Shown here one piece after another: positions 1-5,857 of a stretch of DNA of 6,927 nucleotides. The notes under the pieces were generated by a model, which saw only the letters and a program-made list of their open reading frames with translations, was not told the DNA's origin and did no database searches. The stretch is from Deltaproteobacteria bacterium. Its GTDB lineage: Bacteria; Desulfobacterota; Dissulfuribacteria; Dissulfuribacterales; QOAL01. Positions within the stretch are counted from its first letter, which is position 1; every line of letters starts with the position of its first letter. The translations under genes and the position numbers were made by a program. Location of the stretch: positions 1-6,927 of the forward strand of contig JAMOUE010000315.1 in NCBI GenBank assembly GCA_027068235.1, read 5' to 3'.

Positions 1-1
1 G

Positions 2-718
2 AAATCTACTGGCCACTTCTCTAGGATGTATGAATTTGACCCTCTTATGGTCAAAAAGGCCATAGCCGAGGTCTTGAATACAAACCTAGACTTGCCTAAG
101 ACACCAGATCTGTCGCAACTTCCGACCCTTCCCATGCGCCCCCCAAGCCTTTGTCAGGGATGTCCACACAGGGAGACCTACAATGCTGTCAAAGAGGCAT
201 TGAAGGCACTAGGACAGGAAGAAAATGCTATATATCCTACAGACATAGGCTGTTACACGCTGGGTCTTCTCCCTCCTATTCAGATGGCAGATTACCTTTT
301 GTGCATGGGATCTAGCGTTGGGTCTTCTGCTGGCTTTTCTGTGGCTACAGACCATAAAATCGTTTCCTTTATTGGGGACTCAACCTTTTTCCACTCAGGC
401 CTTTCTTCCCTTGCAAGCGCCTATCACAACGAACACAAATTTTGTCTGGTAATTCTTGATAACAGCACTACGGCCATGACTGGGCATCAGCCAAATCCTG
501 GCATAGAAATACGCCCTCCAGGATACGACAAACCCAGGATTGCCATTGAAGATGCTGTTAAGGGGCTTGGAATAAAAAATGTTTTCAAGGTAAACCCATA
601 CAAGAAGAAAGAAGCAGTTGCCCTTTTCAAGGACGTACTGGCAAAAGACGAGTTGTCTGTAGTTATTGCCGAGGCACCTTGCATTCTCTACTATAAAAAG
701 TTTGGAGGCAAAAAGTAA
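2..718 (+). CDS. iorA: Indolepyruvate ferredoxin oxidoreductase, alpha subunit (3' part, no C-terminal ferredoxin domain)
   Basis: This is the C-terminal 238 residues of the thiamine-diphosphate subunit that oxidatively decarboxylates aryl pyruvates (indolepyruvate, phenylpyruvate) to aryl-acetyl-CoA and reduces ferredoxin. The reading frame is open to the left edge, so the gene starts outside the window and the ATG at 26 is internal. Family marks are RPPSLCQGCPHR (visible residues about 46-57), TDIGCYTLG (about 80-88) and the ThDP/Mg motif that starts GDSTFFHSG (about 126-134) and ends at the Asn of LDNSTT (about 152-157). The chain stops about 14 residues after the Pro-Cys that closes the ThDP domain. 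IorA proteins usually continue there into two CxxCxxC-type 4Fe-4S motifs, and none is present here. The stop lies 2 bases before iorB, so the two subunits are co-translated. The family call is secure; the natural substrate is not shown by sequence. Confidence 0.93.
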   Translation, partial: KSTGHFSRMYEFDPLMVKKAIAEVLNTNLDLPKTPDLSQLPTLPMRPPSLCQGCPHRETYNAVKEALKALGQEENAIYPTDIGCYTLGLLPPIQMADYLLCMGSSVGSSAGFSVATDHKIVSFIGDSTFFHSGLSSLASAYHNEHKFCLVILDNSTTAMTGHQPNPGIEIRPPGYDKPRIAIEDAVKGLGIKNVFKVNPYKKKEAVALFKDVLAKDELSVVIAEAPCILYYKKFGGKK

Positions 719-720
719 AA

Positions 721-1311
721 ATGGATACTAAGAAGATACTTTTTACTGGAGTTGGCGGACAAGGCACCCTGCTGGCCTCCAGGCTCCTTGGCGAGGCTGC
801 CATGGCCGCAGGAATGGATGTTAGGGTCAGCGAGGTTCATGGAATGGCCCAAAGAGGAGGAGTGGTAGAATCAACCGTTATGCTTGGAGGGCTTAAAAGC
901 CCCATTATCTCTCAAGGTGAAGCAGATATACTCGTAAGTTTTGAGCCTCTTGAAACCATAAGGGCATTAAACAGGTGTTCAAAAGGTTCTGTAATAGTGA
1001 CAAATACCATTCCTATTACACCTATTACAGTCAAACTTGGACAGGCTGAATATCCTGATGTTGATCACTGGCTAAATTTTATGAAATCCAACTATCGCAG
1101 GGTGTGTGCACTGGATGCAAATGAGCTTGCCAAAGAGGCAGGTACGTCAAAGGCTGTAAACGTTGTTCTTCTTGGAGTACTAATAGGCCTAAACGAGATT
1201 CCAGTAACCAAGGAAATGGTTGAAGAGACCATTAAAAGACAGGTCAAACCAAAGTTTGTGGAAGCAAATCTAAAGGCCTTTGAACTTGGACTCTCCAAGG
1301 CTGAGTGTTAG
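721..1311 (+). CDS. iorB: Indolepyruvate ferredoxin oxidoreductase, beta subunit
   Basis: This is the gamma-type (POR/KOR 'catalytic domain') partner of IorA, 196 residues, the usual size for IorB, and cytoplasmic. It opens with KILFTGVGGQGT (residues 5-16), a glycine-rich motif typical of the family, followed by SEVHGMAQRGG (37-47), another hallmark. It would complete the IorAB enzyme for amino-acid fermentation or aryl-acid metabolism. The start ATG follows the iorA stop by 2 bases. A GGAGG inside the end of iorA (704-708) lies 12 bases upstream, a rather long spacing that suggests coupling to iorA translation. Residues 98-103 read PITPIT and are encoded by an exact 9-base tandem duplication. 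Neighbours downstream (lipoprotein, scpB) have no obvious functional link. Confidence 0.93.
   Translation: MDTKKILFTGVGGQGTLLASRLLGEAAMAAGMDVRVSEVHGMAQRGGVVESTVMLGGLKSPIISQGEADILVSFEPLETIRALNRCSKGSVIVTNTIPITPITVKLGQAEYPDVDHWLNFMKSNYRRVCALDANELAKEAGTSKAVNVVLLGVLIGLNEIPVTKEMVEETIKRQVKPKFVEANLKAFELGLSKAEC
1012..1029 (+). repeat. Perfect 9-base tandem duplication inside iorB
   Basis: The unit CCTATTACA occurs twice in direct succession and is codon-aligned (Pro-Ile-Thr twice, IorB residues 98-103). Homologues, as I recall them, often have a Pro-rich stretch here (such as PIPP), so the duplication may be chance within a conserved motif rather than recent slippage. Confidence 0.85.
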
Positions 1312-1315
1312 GGAG
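1311..1315 (+). promoter_or_regulatory. Ribosome binding site that fixes the lipoprotein start
   Basis: GGGAG overlaps the last base of the iorB stop codon and lies 9 bases before the ATG at 1325. The same frame is open further upstream to 1280, but that extension would overlap iorB and put a charged leader ahead of the signal peptide. The 1325 start is therefore preferred. Confidence 0.6.
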
Positions 1316-1324
1316 ATACTTGCA

Positions 1325-1627
1325 ATGAAAACAACGATGTTCAAGCAGAGGCTGACACCTTTACCTTTTATCTTATTAGTTCTTGCAATAGCAGCAATAT
1401 TGGTTCTATCTGGATGTACGGAAAGGCAGAGAAAGAGCCTTAAACATTTCAAATCTGATATCATTGGTCTTAAACGGCGAGTAACCCTTTACGATTGCAG
1501 CGGTAGGGTAATAAAGAGCTGGGAAGGCAGGTTCAAAATAGAGGTTCAAGGCGCCTATATCTCATTCATTGATGACCATGGAAAAGATATAAAGGTTAGT
1601 GGGACCGTGGTGGTAGAAGAACTCTAA
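1325..1627 (+). CDS. Small predicted lipoprotein of unknown function
   Basis: The product is 100 residues from the ATG at 1325. It has a textbook lipoprotein signal peptide: a basic N-region (K2, K7, R9), a hydrophobic core (residues 13-28) and the lipobox LSGC with Cys31 as lipidation site. The second residue after Cys is Glu, not Asp, which would favour release to the outer membrane in a Gram-negative cell. The mature part is about 70 residues: a short basic stretch, then RVTLYDCSGRVIKSWEGR (about 47-64) and alternating hydrophobic residues ending in VVVEEL, suggesting a small beta-rich fold. It vaguely resembles short phage- or chromosome-encoded lipoproteins with a YDxxGxxIKxW motif, but that is from memory and unverified. 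It sits 13 bases after iorB and 3 bases before scpB, so it is probably co-transcribed. No function is claimed. Confidence 0.8.
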   Translation: MKTTMFKQRLTPLPFILLVLAIAAILVLSGCTERQRKSLKHFKSDIIGLKRRVTLYDCSGRVIKSWEGRFKIEVQGAYISFIDDHGKDIKVSGTVVVEEL

Positions 1628-1630
1628 CAT

Positions 1631-2203
1631 ATGAAGCACTGGACCCTCGAAACCCTTCAACCGGTCATCGAGGCCATAATATTTGCGGCTCATGGTCCTG
1701 TCACAATATCTCACTTGAGACAGGCTGTTCCTGATGCCCCTCTGGAGCTTATAAAAGAGACCATAGCGGCCATTGAAAAGGCATGCAGTCTAAATAAGAG
1801 GGGCATTGAGCTTGTTAAGGTCGCAAATGGCTACAGGTTTCAGACCAAGGCAAAATATAGAAAATGGGTTATCAGATCTGCCAAAAAGGCTAGCCAAAGG
1901 CTCAGCCGAGCAGCCCTTGAAACCCTTGCAGTCATCGCCTACAAGCAACCTGTTACCAGGGCGGAGATAGAACAGATAAGAGGCGTTGACTCTTCTGGGA
2001 CCATAAGATATCTGCTTTCAAAGAATCTCATCCGCATTGCTGGCCGCAAAGACGTACCAGGAAGGCCCCTCCTCTACTCTACAACTAATTATTTTCTAGA
2101 GGTGTTCCAGTTAAAAAGCATAAAAGACCTACCAGGACTGGATGAGATTGACTCTGGCCTCGATGTAAGACAAGCCCCACTGTTTGACAAAAAGGCGATT
2201 TAG
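1631..2203 (+). CDS. scpB: Segregation and condensation protein B
   Basis: ScpB is the winged-helix (kite) subunit that dimerises and binds ScpA in the Smc-ScpAB condensin, which compacts and segregates the chromosome. The product is 190 residues, normal for the family. An N-terminal winged helix (about 8-85) includes the typical AIIFAAHGPVT opening and a GYRFQTK strand (67-73). A second winged helix (about 90-160) holds the family signature LSRAALETLAVIAYKQPVTR (91-110), followed by IRGVDSSGTIRYLL and GRKDVPGRPLLYSTT. Translation starts at an ATG 3 bases after the lipoprotein stop and has only a weak purine-rich RBS, implying coupling. scpA, its usual neighbour, is not adjacent; it could only lie upstream of iorA or elsewhere. 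This is the last gene of the left string and converges on rnhA. Confidence 0.95.
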   Translation: MKHWTLETLQPVIEAIIFAAHGPVTISHLRQAVPDAPLELIKETIAAIEKACSLNKRGIELVKVANGYRFQTKAKYRKWVIRSAKKASQRLSRAALETLAVIAYKQPVTRAEIEQIRGVDSSGTIRYLLSKNLIRIAGRKDVPGRPLLYSTTNYFLEVFQLKSIKDLPGLDEIDSGLDVRQAPLFDKKAI

Positions 2204-2227
2204 CAGTCGAGCCTAGTAACCCGAACC
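2204..2227. other. Convergent junction between scpB and rnhA
   Basis: These 24 bases are the only place where the two transcription directions meet. I see no GC-rich hairpin followed by a T-run on either strand, either here or in the adjoining gene ends. Termination may be Rho-dependent, or transcripts may run into each other as overlapping antisense 3' ends. Confidence 0.6.
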
Positions 2228-2722
2228 TCAAAGATTACCAAGCGAATCTGGCGCAAGCTCACCTTTAATGCCCAACTTTATGGCTGAAGTTGCAAGTTTG
2301 TCCACAGTCTCATTATCAACGTGACCACTATGTCCCTTGACCCACTTCCATTGGATGTCATGGATTGATGCAAGCCTGTCCAACTGCCTCCATAGATCCA
2401 CATTCTTTACAGGCTTTCCTCTTGCCCCCTTCCACCCCCTTCTTTTCCAGCCATGAATCCATGTGGTAATTCCGTTTTTCATATATGAGGAATCTGTGTA
2501 CAAGACTACTTTGCAGGGTCTTTTGAGGGCTTCAAGGGCCCTGATGGCTGCAAGTAGTTCCATTCGATTGTTGGTAGTGTGTGGAGAAAAACCTTGTAAT
2601 CTTTTCTCATGACCTTTGTACCTAAGAAGTACCCCCCAGCCTCCAGGGCCTGGATTGCCAGAACAGGCGCCATCAGTAAAAATCTCAACTACTTCGGTTT
2701 CAGGTGACATTTTCTCCACCAC
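2228..2722 (-). CDS. rnhA: Ribonuclease HI
   Basis: This enzyme cleaves the RNA strand of RNA-DNA hybrids (R-loops, primers) and is cytoplasmic. The product is 164 residues, close to the usual 150-165. The four carboxylates are present: Asp17 in FTDGACSGNPGPGG, Glu55 in NNRMEL, Asp77 in YTDSSY and Asp141 in the helix after GHSGHVDNE. The loop histidine is His131. The Trp- and Arg-rich basic handle (WIHGWKRRGWKGARGKPVKN, about 88-107) marks the bacterial type 1 enzyme with a substrate-binding protrusion. Two starts are possible. GTG at 2722 has AAGGGG six bases upstream. ATG at 2710 has GGAG only three bases upstream. GTG is preferred slightly; the two products differ by four residues. The gene overlaps the end of the kinase gene by 23 (or 11) bases and is the last of the right string. 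Confidence 0.95.
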   Translation of the reverse strand: MVEKMSPETEVVEIFTDGACSGNPGPGGWGVLLRYKGHEKRLQGFSPHTTNNRMELLAAIRALEALKRPCKVVLYTDSSYMKNGITTWIHGWKRRGWKGARGKPVKNVDLWRQLDRLASIHDIQWKWVKGHSGHVDNETVDKLATSAIKLGIKGELAPDSLGNL

Positions 2723-3845
2723 TTATATCCCCTTGCTTGGCATCAATACTCCCACTATCCCATCTCTTTGCTGTACCAATACTATAGGGCAGGAATATCT
2801 CTATCTTGACTGCTGAACCATCCCCATCTACATGGAGATCTCCACCATGATCCCTTAGTATCTGTCTCACTGTGGATAATCCCAAACGCTTGCCGCTAGA
2901 AGATGGATCAGAAAAATCTATTTCTAATTCGCTGAATTTGCTACTGTCTTCAAAGGTGGATGTCAAAAGAATAATTAATGCACCAAATTTTTCGCGTCTT
3001 AGTACCAATCTCACACTTTCTGAATGATTCAACCGATATAAGAGCAGCTTCAAACACTGGATAAGTGCAAACCTTATAAGGTCAGAGTCCATGTGAACGT
3101 ATAATGGGGCACTTTCATAAGATACTTCTATCCTAACATTCCTGGCTAAGGCCTCTGTATTTGCTGCCTCTACTGCCTCTTTTGCCAGCACGTTAAGGTC
3201 TATCTTTTCAATGGATTGTTGCCCTTTTCTTTTTACAAGTTCAAACTCTCGCACAATATCATCTAATTTTTCTATTTGCTCCAAAATAAGCCCCATCTTA
3301 TCTCTTTGTTTCTCAGTCAAAGTGGAGCTTTTTAGAAACTGCCTTACCAACCCACCTATGACCATTATCGGATTACGTATGTTATGCGCTATGTTTAAGG
3401 CAAGCTCCGCTCTCGTTCTTTCACTAACAAGCATCTCTGTTTCTTTGTTAAGCTTTAAAAGTTGTTGGCTTATCCTTTCTATTTCACTTTTGTCCTGCTC
3501 CATTCGCTCCATTACACTTTTCATCTTTTGAAAAAAAACGGTGATGGAGGCAATGAGCAGAAACAAAGACGAATTGATAGAGCCGCTCACTGGAGAAAGA
3601 AGTTCCCAGTAGTCTTGAAGACCTGCGCTTATAAGCATGTGTTTTACAATATGACCAAGGGATCGTGACAAAGAAAAGGCGAAAAGGGCTATAAATAGCC
3701 AGTACATATATCCGTACAGAAAATTGTCTGGCTCTTTCTTTACAATTTCCCTTGATTCTCTTAGACACAATGCAGAAATGACTATAAGACACAAGCTGCC
3801 TGCAAGGTCAACCAGGAGAATCGGGGTGCAGATGTCATATATCAT
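2700..3845 (-). CDS. Membrane sensor histidine kinase with degenerate ATPase domain
   Basis: The product is 381 residues. Three hydrophobic segments (about 7-28, 43-63, 88-106) form a membrane input domain with no extended periplasmic loop. A charged, probably coiled-coil linker follows (107-145), then a HisKA dimerisation domain (about 146-207) with the H box LNIAHNIRNP and phospho-acceptor His154. The HATPase_c domain follows (about 250-353). Several canonical residues are missing. The acidic residue after His is Asn155. N-box positions align as Q263 and L267 in place of Asn, the latter being the Mg-binding one. No DxGxG G1 box is visible after the strand ALIILL (289-294). The G2 box reads GKRLGLS (318-324) instead of GxGLGLS. 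The following helix and HGGDL are well kept. It starts within the stop of the upstream membrane-protein gene (ATGA), so the two are translationally coupled. No response regulator is in the window. Kinase fold is secure; catalytic competence is doubtful. Confidence 0.88.
   Translation of the reverse strand: MIYDICTPILLVDLAGSLCLIVISALCLRESREIVKKEPDNFLYGYMYWLFIALFAFSLSRSLGHIVKHMLISAGLQDYWELLSPVSGSINSSLFLLIASITVFFQKMKSVMERMEQDKSEIERISQQLLKLNKETEMLVSERTRAELALNIAHNIRNPIMVIGGLVRQFLKSSTLTEKQRDKMGLILEQIEKLDDIVREFELVKRKGQQSIEKIDLNVLAKEAVEAANTEALARNVRIEVSYESAPLYVHMDSDLIRFALIQCLKLLLYRLNHSESVRLVLRREKFGALIILLTSTFEDSSKFSELEIDFSDPSSSGKRLGLSTVRQILRDHGGDLHVDGDGSAVKIEIFLPYSIGTAKRWDSGSIDAKQGDISGGENVT
2729..2734 (-). 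promoter_or_regulatory. Ribosome binding site supporting the GTG start of rnhA
   Basis: AAGGGG (minus strand) lies within the last codons of the histidine kinase gene, six bases before the GTG at 2722. It favours this start over the downstream ATG at 2710, whose nearest GGAG is only three bases away. Confidence 0.5.
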
Positions 3846-4288
3846 GACTTTTCAGACATGTAATGCATCTCACTTATTGACTTGCTAAGCCTTTTAAGCC
3901 CTAAATAAAAAAATAACATGGACATACAGCATGCAACTGTATCAAATTTGGTAAAATACCAAAGCCAAAAAAGATAATTTGAAACAGGTGGACTTTGACT
4001 GGTATGGCAATAAAGACTATACCCTCCCAACATATGCCCCACAAAGGTCATGACATTCCAAAAGGCCAATATAAGCCCTCCAAAGGCAATAGCCTTCCAC
4101 CATTTTTGAAGCCAGAAGTCGCTTCGCCTTATCATGAAAAACAACCACAACATGGCTGAACCAAAACATATATGGGCCAACTGATGAATATAAAGCCCTT
4201 CCAAGGCCCCATGTTCTTGAAAGGCCAAGCATATCTCTGGTTCAAGTGTGATTAAGAGAATTGAAGAGAAAAAGAGGCTCCTAGTCAT
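3842..4288 (-). CDS. His-rich three-helix membrane protein, probable partner of the sensor kinase
   Basis: The product is 148 residues and not assigned to a named family. The N-terminus looks like a signal peptide (hydrophobic 5-15, possible cleavage after Ala22 in ICLA). It is followed by EHGALEGLYIHQLAH (25-39) and three likely membrane helices at about 36-53, 66-87 and 105-131. His26, His35, His39, His85 and His95 cluster near membrane boundaries, along with Cys41, Cys94, Cys120 and Cys121. This pattern could bind haem or a metal, but no CxxCH haem c motif is present. From memory, similar GLYxHQxAH proteins precede histidine kinases in Desulfobacterota and Geobacter; I cannot verify this here. 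The start ATG lies 9 bases after ubiE, with a weak RBS. The stop overlaps the kinase start by four bases, strongly suggesting the two act together, perhaps as sensing and transmitting subunits. Confidence 0.82.
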   Translation of the reverse strand: MTRSLFFSSILLITLEPEICLAFQEHGALEGLYIHQLAHICFGSAMLWLFFMIRRSDFWLQKWWKAIAFGGLILAFWNVMTFVGHMLGGYSLYCHTSQSPPVSNYLFWLWYFTKFDTVACCMSMLFFYLGLKRLSKSISEMHYMSEKS

Positions 4289-4297
4289 AGATAAATG

Positions 4298-5008
4298 CTA
4301 CCTTGGTTTTTGACATAAATACAAGGTTACAATACCAAAGGTCATTGGCCTAAAAGATACCTGTTCAAAACCACACTCCTTAAGCATATCACAGATCTGT
4401 CCCTGAGAATAAAAGCCTTGAATAGACTCTGCCAGATAAACATAGGCCTCCTTGTCCCCAGATATCATCCCACCTATCACAGGCAGTATTTTGTGCAGAT
4501 ACAAACGATACAGATCCTTGAAAATAGGCATGGATGGTCTAGAAAACTCAAGTATTGCACCTTTTCCGCCAGGCCTTAGCACCCTGTACATCTCAGAAAA
4601 CCCCTTGGGCAGATCTGCAAGATTCCTTATTCCAAATGCGACAGTGAAGCCATCAAAAGAATCTGATGTTAGAGGAAGCCTCTCCCCGTCTCCACAGATG
4701 GGATGAATGTGAGTCTTTTCTATTTGCCCAAGTCTTTTTGCCCCAAATTCAAGCATGTCAAAGCAGAAATCTAAGGCAACAACTTCACTCTTTGTCTGTT
4801 TAAACACCTCCTTTGACAACGGAAGTGTCCCTGCACAAACATCAAGAATAGGACCGTTCAGCCCTCTTAAGGCCTTTACCGTATTGTACCTCCACAACTT
4901 GTCCACTCCTAGACTGAGCAAGGAGTTTAAAAAGTCATAACGGTCAGTTACTGCTGAAAATTTCTGTTGAACAAAGTCCTTCTTTTCCCTTTTTGAAGGC
5001 ACTTGCAT
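4298..5008 (-). CDS. ubiE: Demethylmenaquinone C-methyltransferase (UbiE/MenG family)
   Basis: This SAM-dependent enzyme methylates the demethylmenaquinone ring to give menaquinone, the last step of the pathway, at the inner face of the membrane. The product is 236 residues, the usual length. It carries the UbiE N-terminal signature around YDFLNSLLSLGVDKLWR (24-40), SAM motif I as LDVCAGTLPLS (55-65), an acidic ribose-binding Asp80, GDGERLPL (106-113), VAFGIRNLAD (123-132) and RVLRPGGKGAILEFS (142-156). Motif I has GTL instead of GTG; this also occurs in other anaerobes as I recall, so it is not taken as damage. The ATG follows the mqnA stop by 3 bases, and an AGGTG lies inside the mqnA end. 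In this futalosine-route context, menaquinone rather than ubiquinone is the expected product, so menG would be an equally valid symbol. Confidence 0.93.
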   Translation of the reverse strand: MQVPSKREKKDFVQQKFSAVTDRYDFLNSLLSLGVDKLWRYNTVKALRGLNGPILDVCAGTLPLSKEVFKQTKSEVVALDFCFDMLEFGAKRLGQIEKTHIHPICGDGERLPLTSDSFDGFTVAFGIRNLADLPKGFSEMYRVLRPGGKGAILEFSRPSMPIFKDLYRLYLHKILPVIGGMISGDKEAYVYLAESIQGFYSQGQICDMLKECGFEQVSFRPMTFGIVTLYLCQKPR

Positions 5009-5011
5009 AAG

Positions 5012-5857
5012 CTACACCTGTATAATCTCTGGAATATCTGACAACTTTCCCATCTGATAAAGAAGCTTGAAGAAATGGGTAAGGCCTTTAATCTTTAACC
5101 TTGAAAGATCGAATTCAATCCCCTTCAAATATTGGAGACACTCCACTTGAGGCATGGGTATTCGTCCTGCCACCATGGCACTAATCTCATCAAGACTGCC
5201 TGCTCCCTGCATATATGCCTCATCAAGTCTCTTTTTCAAAATGGAAAGTTGCAAAGAGTCTTCAAGGCCAGCATCTCTTCTGACTGCCCACAGAGCAAAA
5301 ACAAAGGGCAAAGAGGTAGTTTCATACCATATAGAGGCAAGGTCATAGGCATAATAGGAATGATGCATCCTTTTTATCCTTAAGGCCTCATCACCAATTG
5401 CCAAATAGGCAGCTACATTGCGATTGTCCTTAAAATCTGCAAACTTTCCCTTGGTATATACGGGACTTAGACCATTGAAAAATTCCAAGATGATATATAG
5501 TAGATTTATAGATGTGGCTGATTGCTCAGTCAAACATATGGTTCTGTCAGAAAGCTCATATATGGGGTAACGACTGTATAATACTACGCTTCCAACGGTT
5601 CCAGTTGCACTGATGCAATAATCTTTTAGAACGTAATACTCTTTGTAATCGACACCATAGGCATAGGATGATATCAGGCCTACATCTATTTCCCCTTTCT
5701 TGAGCATAGAGTTTAGTGCAGCAGGGGTATCTTCTACAATTTGCCACCCCTTTATTGGGCCTTGGCGATTTAACGGAACAAGAAGTGGCGCAGTATTTAT
5801 AAAGTTGACAACACCAAGCCTGAATATCCTGCCGGACTCGTTATTGTTGCAGTCCAA
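5012..5857 (-). CDS. mqnA: Chorismate dehydratase (futalosine pathway of menaquinone synthesis)
   Basis: MqnA removes water from chorismate to give 3-[(1-carboxyvinyl)oxy]benzoate, the entry step of the futalosine route; it has a periplasmic-binding-protein-like fold but acts in the cytoplasm. Marks are RLGVVNFINTAPL (13-25 from the chosen start; the Asn of the FIN motif aligns with a residue reported as important in MqnA), ALNSMLKKGEIDVGLISS (about 47-64), TVGSVVLYS, and ASIWYETTSLPFVFALWAVR near the middle. The frame is open to an ATG at 5929, but that would overlap the upstream gene by 89 bases and has GGG directly abutting the ATG. A TTG at 5857 with AAAGGA nine bases upstream gives 281 residues, normal for the family, and a 17-base overlap. 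A TTG at 5866 is a close alternative. Its neighbours, a deaminase and UbiE, fit the same pathway. Confidence 0.9.
   Translation of the reverse strand: MDCNNNESGRIFRLGVVNFINTAPLLVPLNRQGPIKGWQIVEDTPAALNSMLKKGEIDVGLISSYAYGVDYKEYYVLKDYCISATGTVGSVVLYSRYPIYELSDRTICLTEQSATSINLLYIILEFFNGLSPVYTKGKFADFKDNRNVAAYLAIGDEALRIKRMHHSYYAYDLASIWYETTSLPFVFALWAVRRDAGLEDSLQLSILKKRLDEAYMQGAGSLDEISAMVAGRIPMPQVECLQYLKGIEFDLSRLKIKGLTHFFKLLYQMGKLSDIPEIIQV

Larger units (their letters stand above)
105..4617. repeat. Dispersed palindrome CAGATCTG, four copies
   Basis: Exact copies start at 105, 1873, 4392 and 4610. They lie inside iorA, scpB and ubiE (twice) and are read in different codon frames. By hand estimate from base composition, about 0.1 copies would be expected in a window this size. 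Confidence 0.6.

Noticed and set aside
55..75. Possible SAM methyltransferase or other gene at the left edge
   Set aside because: The frame is continuous with IorA from base 2, and nothing independent starts here.
1280..1324. Longer start for the lipoprotein
   Set aside because: It would overlap iorB by 32 bases and add a charged leader ahead of a perfect signal peptide. The ATG at 1325 has GGGAG at good spacing.
2190..2260. Possible bidirectional terminator between scpB and rnhA
   Set aside because: Only 3-4 base-pair complementarities were found, with no U-run following.
3211..3531. 106-codon open frame on the plus strand, antisense to the kinase
   Set aside because: It is the complement of a Leu/Glu/Ile-rich HisKA region, giving a Ser/Leu-rich translation typical of a shadow. 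It has no RBS and no recognisable domain.
3484..3792. 102-codon open frame on the minus strand
   Set aside because: It lies wholly inside the kinase gene in another frame, is Arg/Ser/Phe-rich with no motif, and the kinase frame explains the region.
4598..4640. CAGATCTG palindrome as an operator site
   Set aside because: It lies inside conserved ubiE coding sequence away from any promoter. The same octamer occurs in unrelated gene interiors, so a local operator is unlikely.
4298..5008. Damaged SAM motif in UbiE (GTL for GTG)
   Set aside because: All other motifs are intact, and the same variation is, as I recall, seen in functional homologues from anaerobes.
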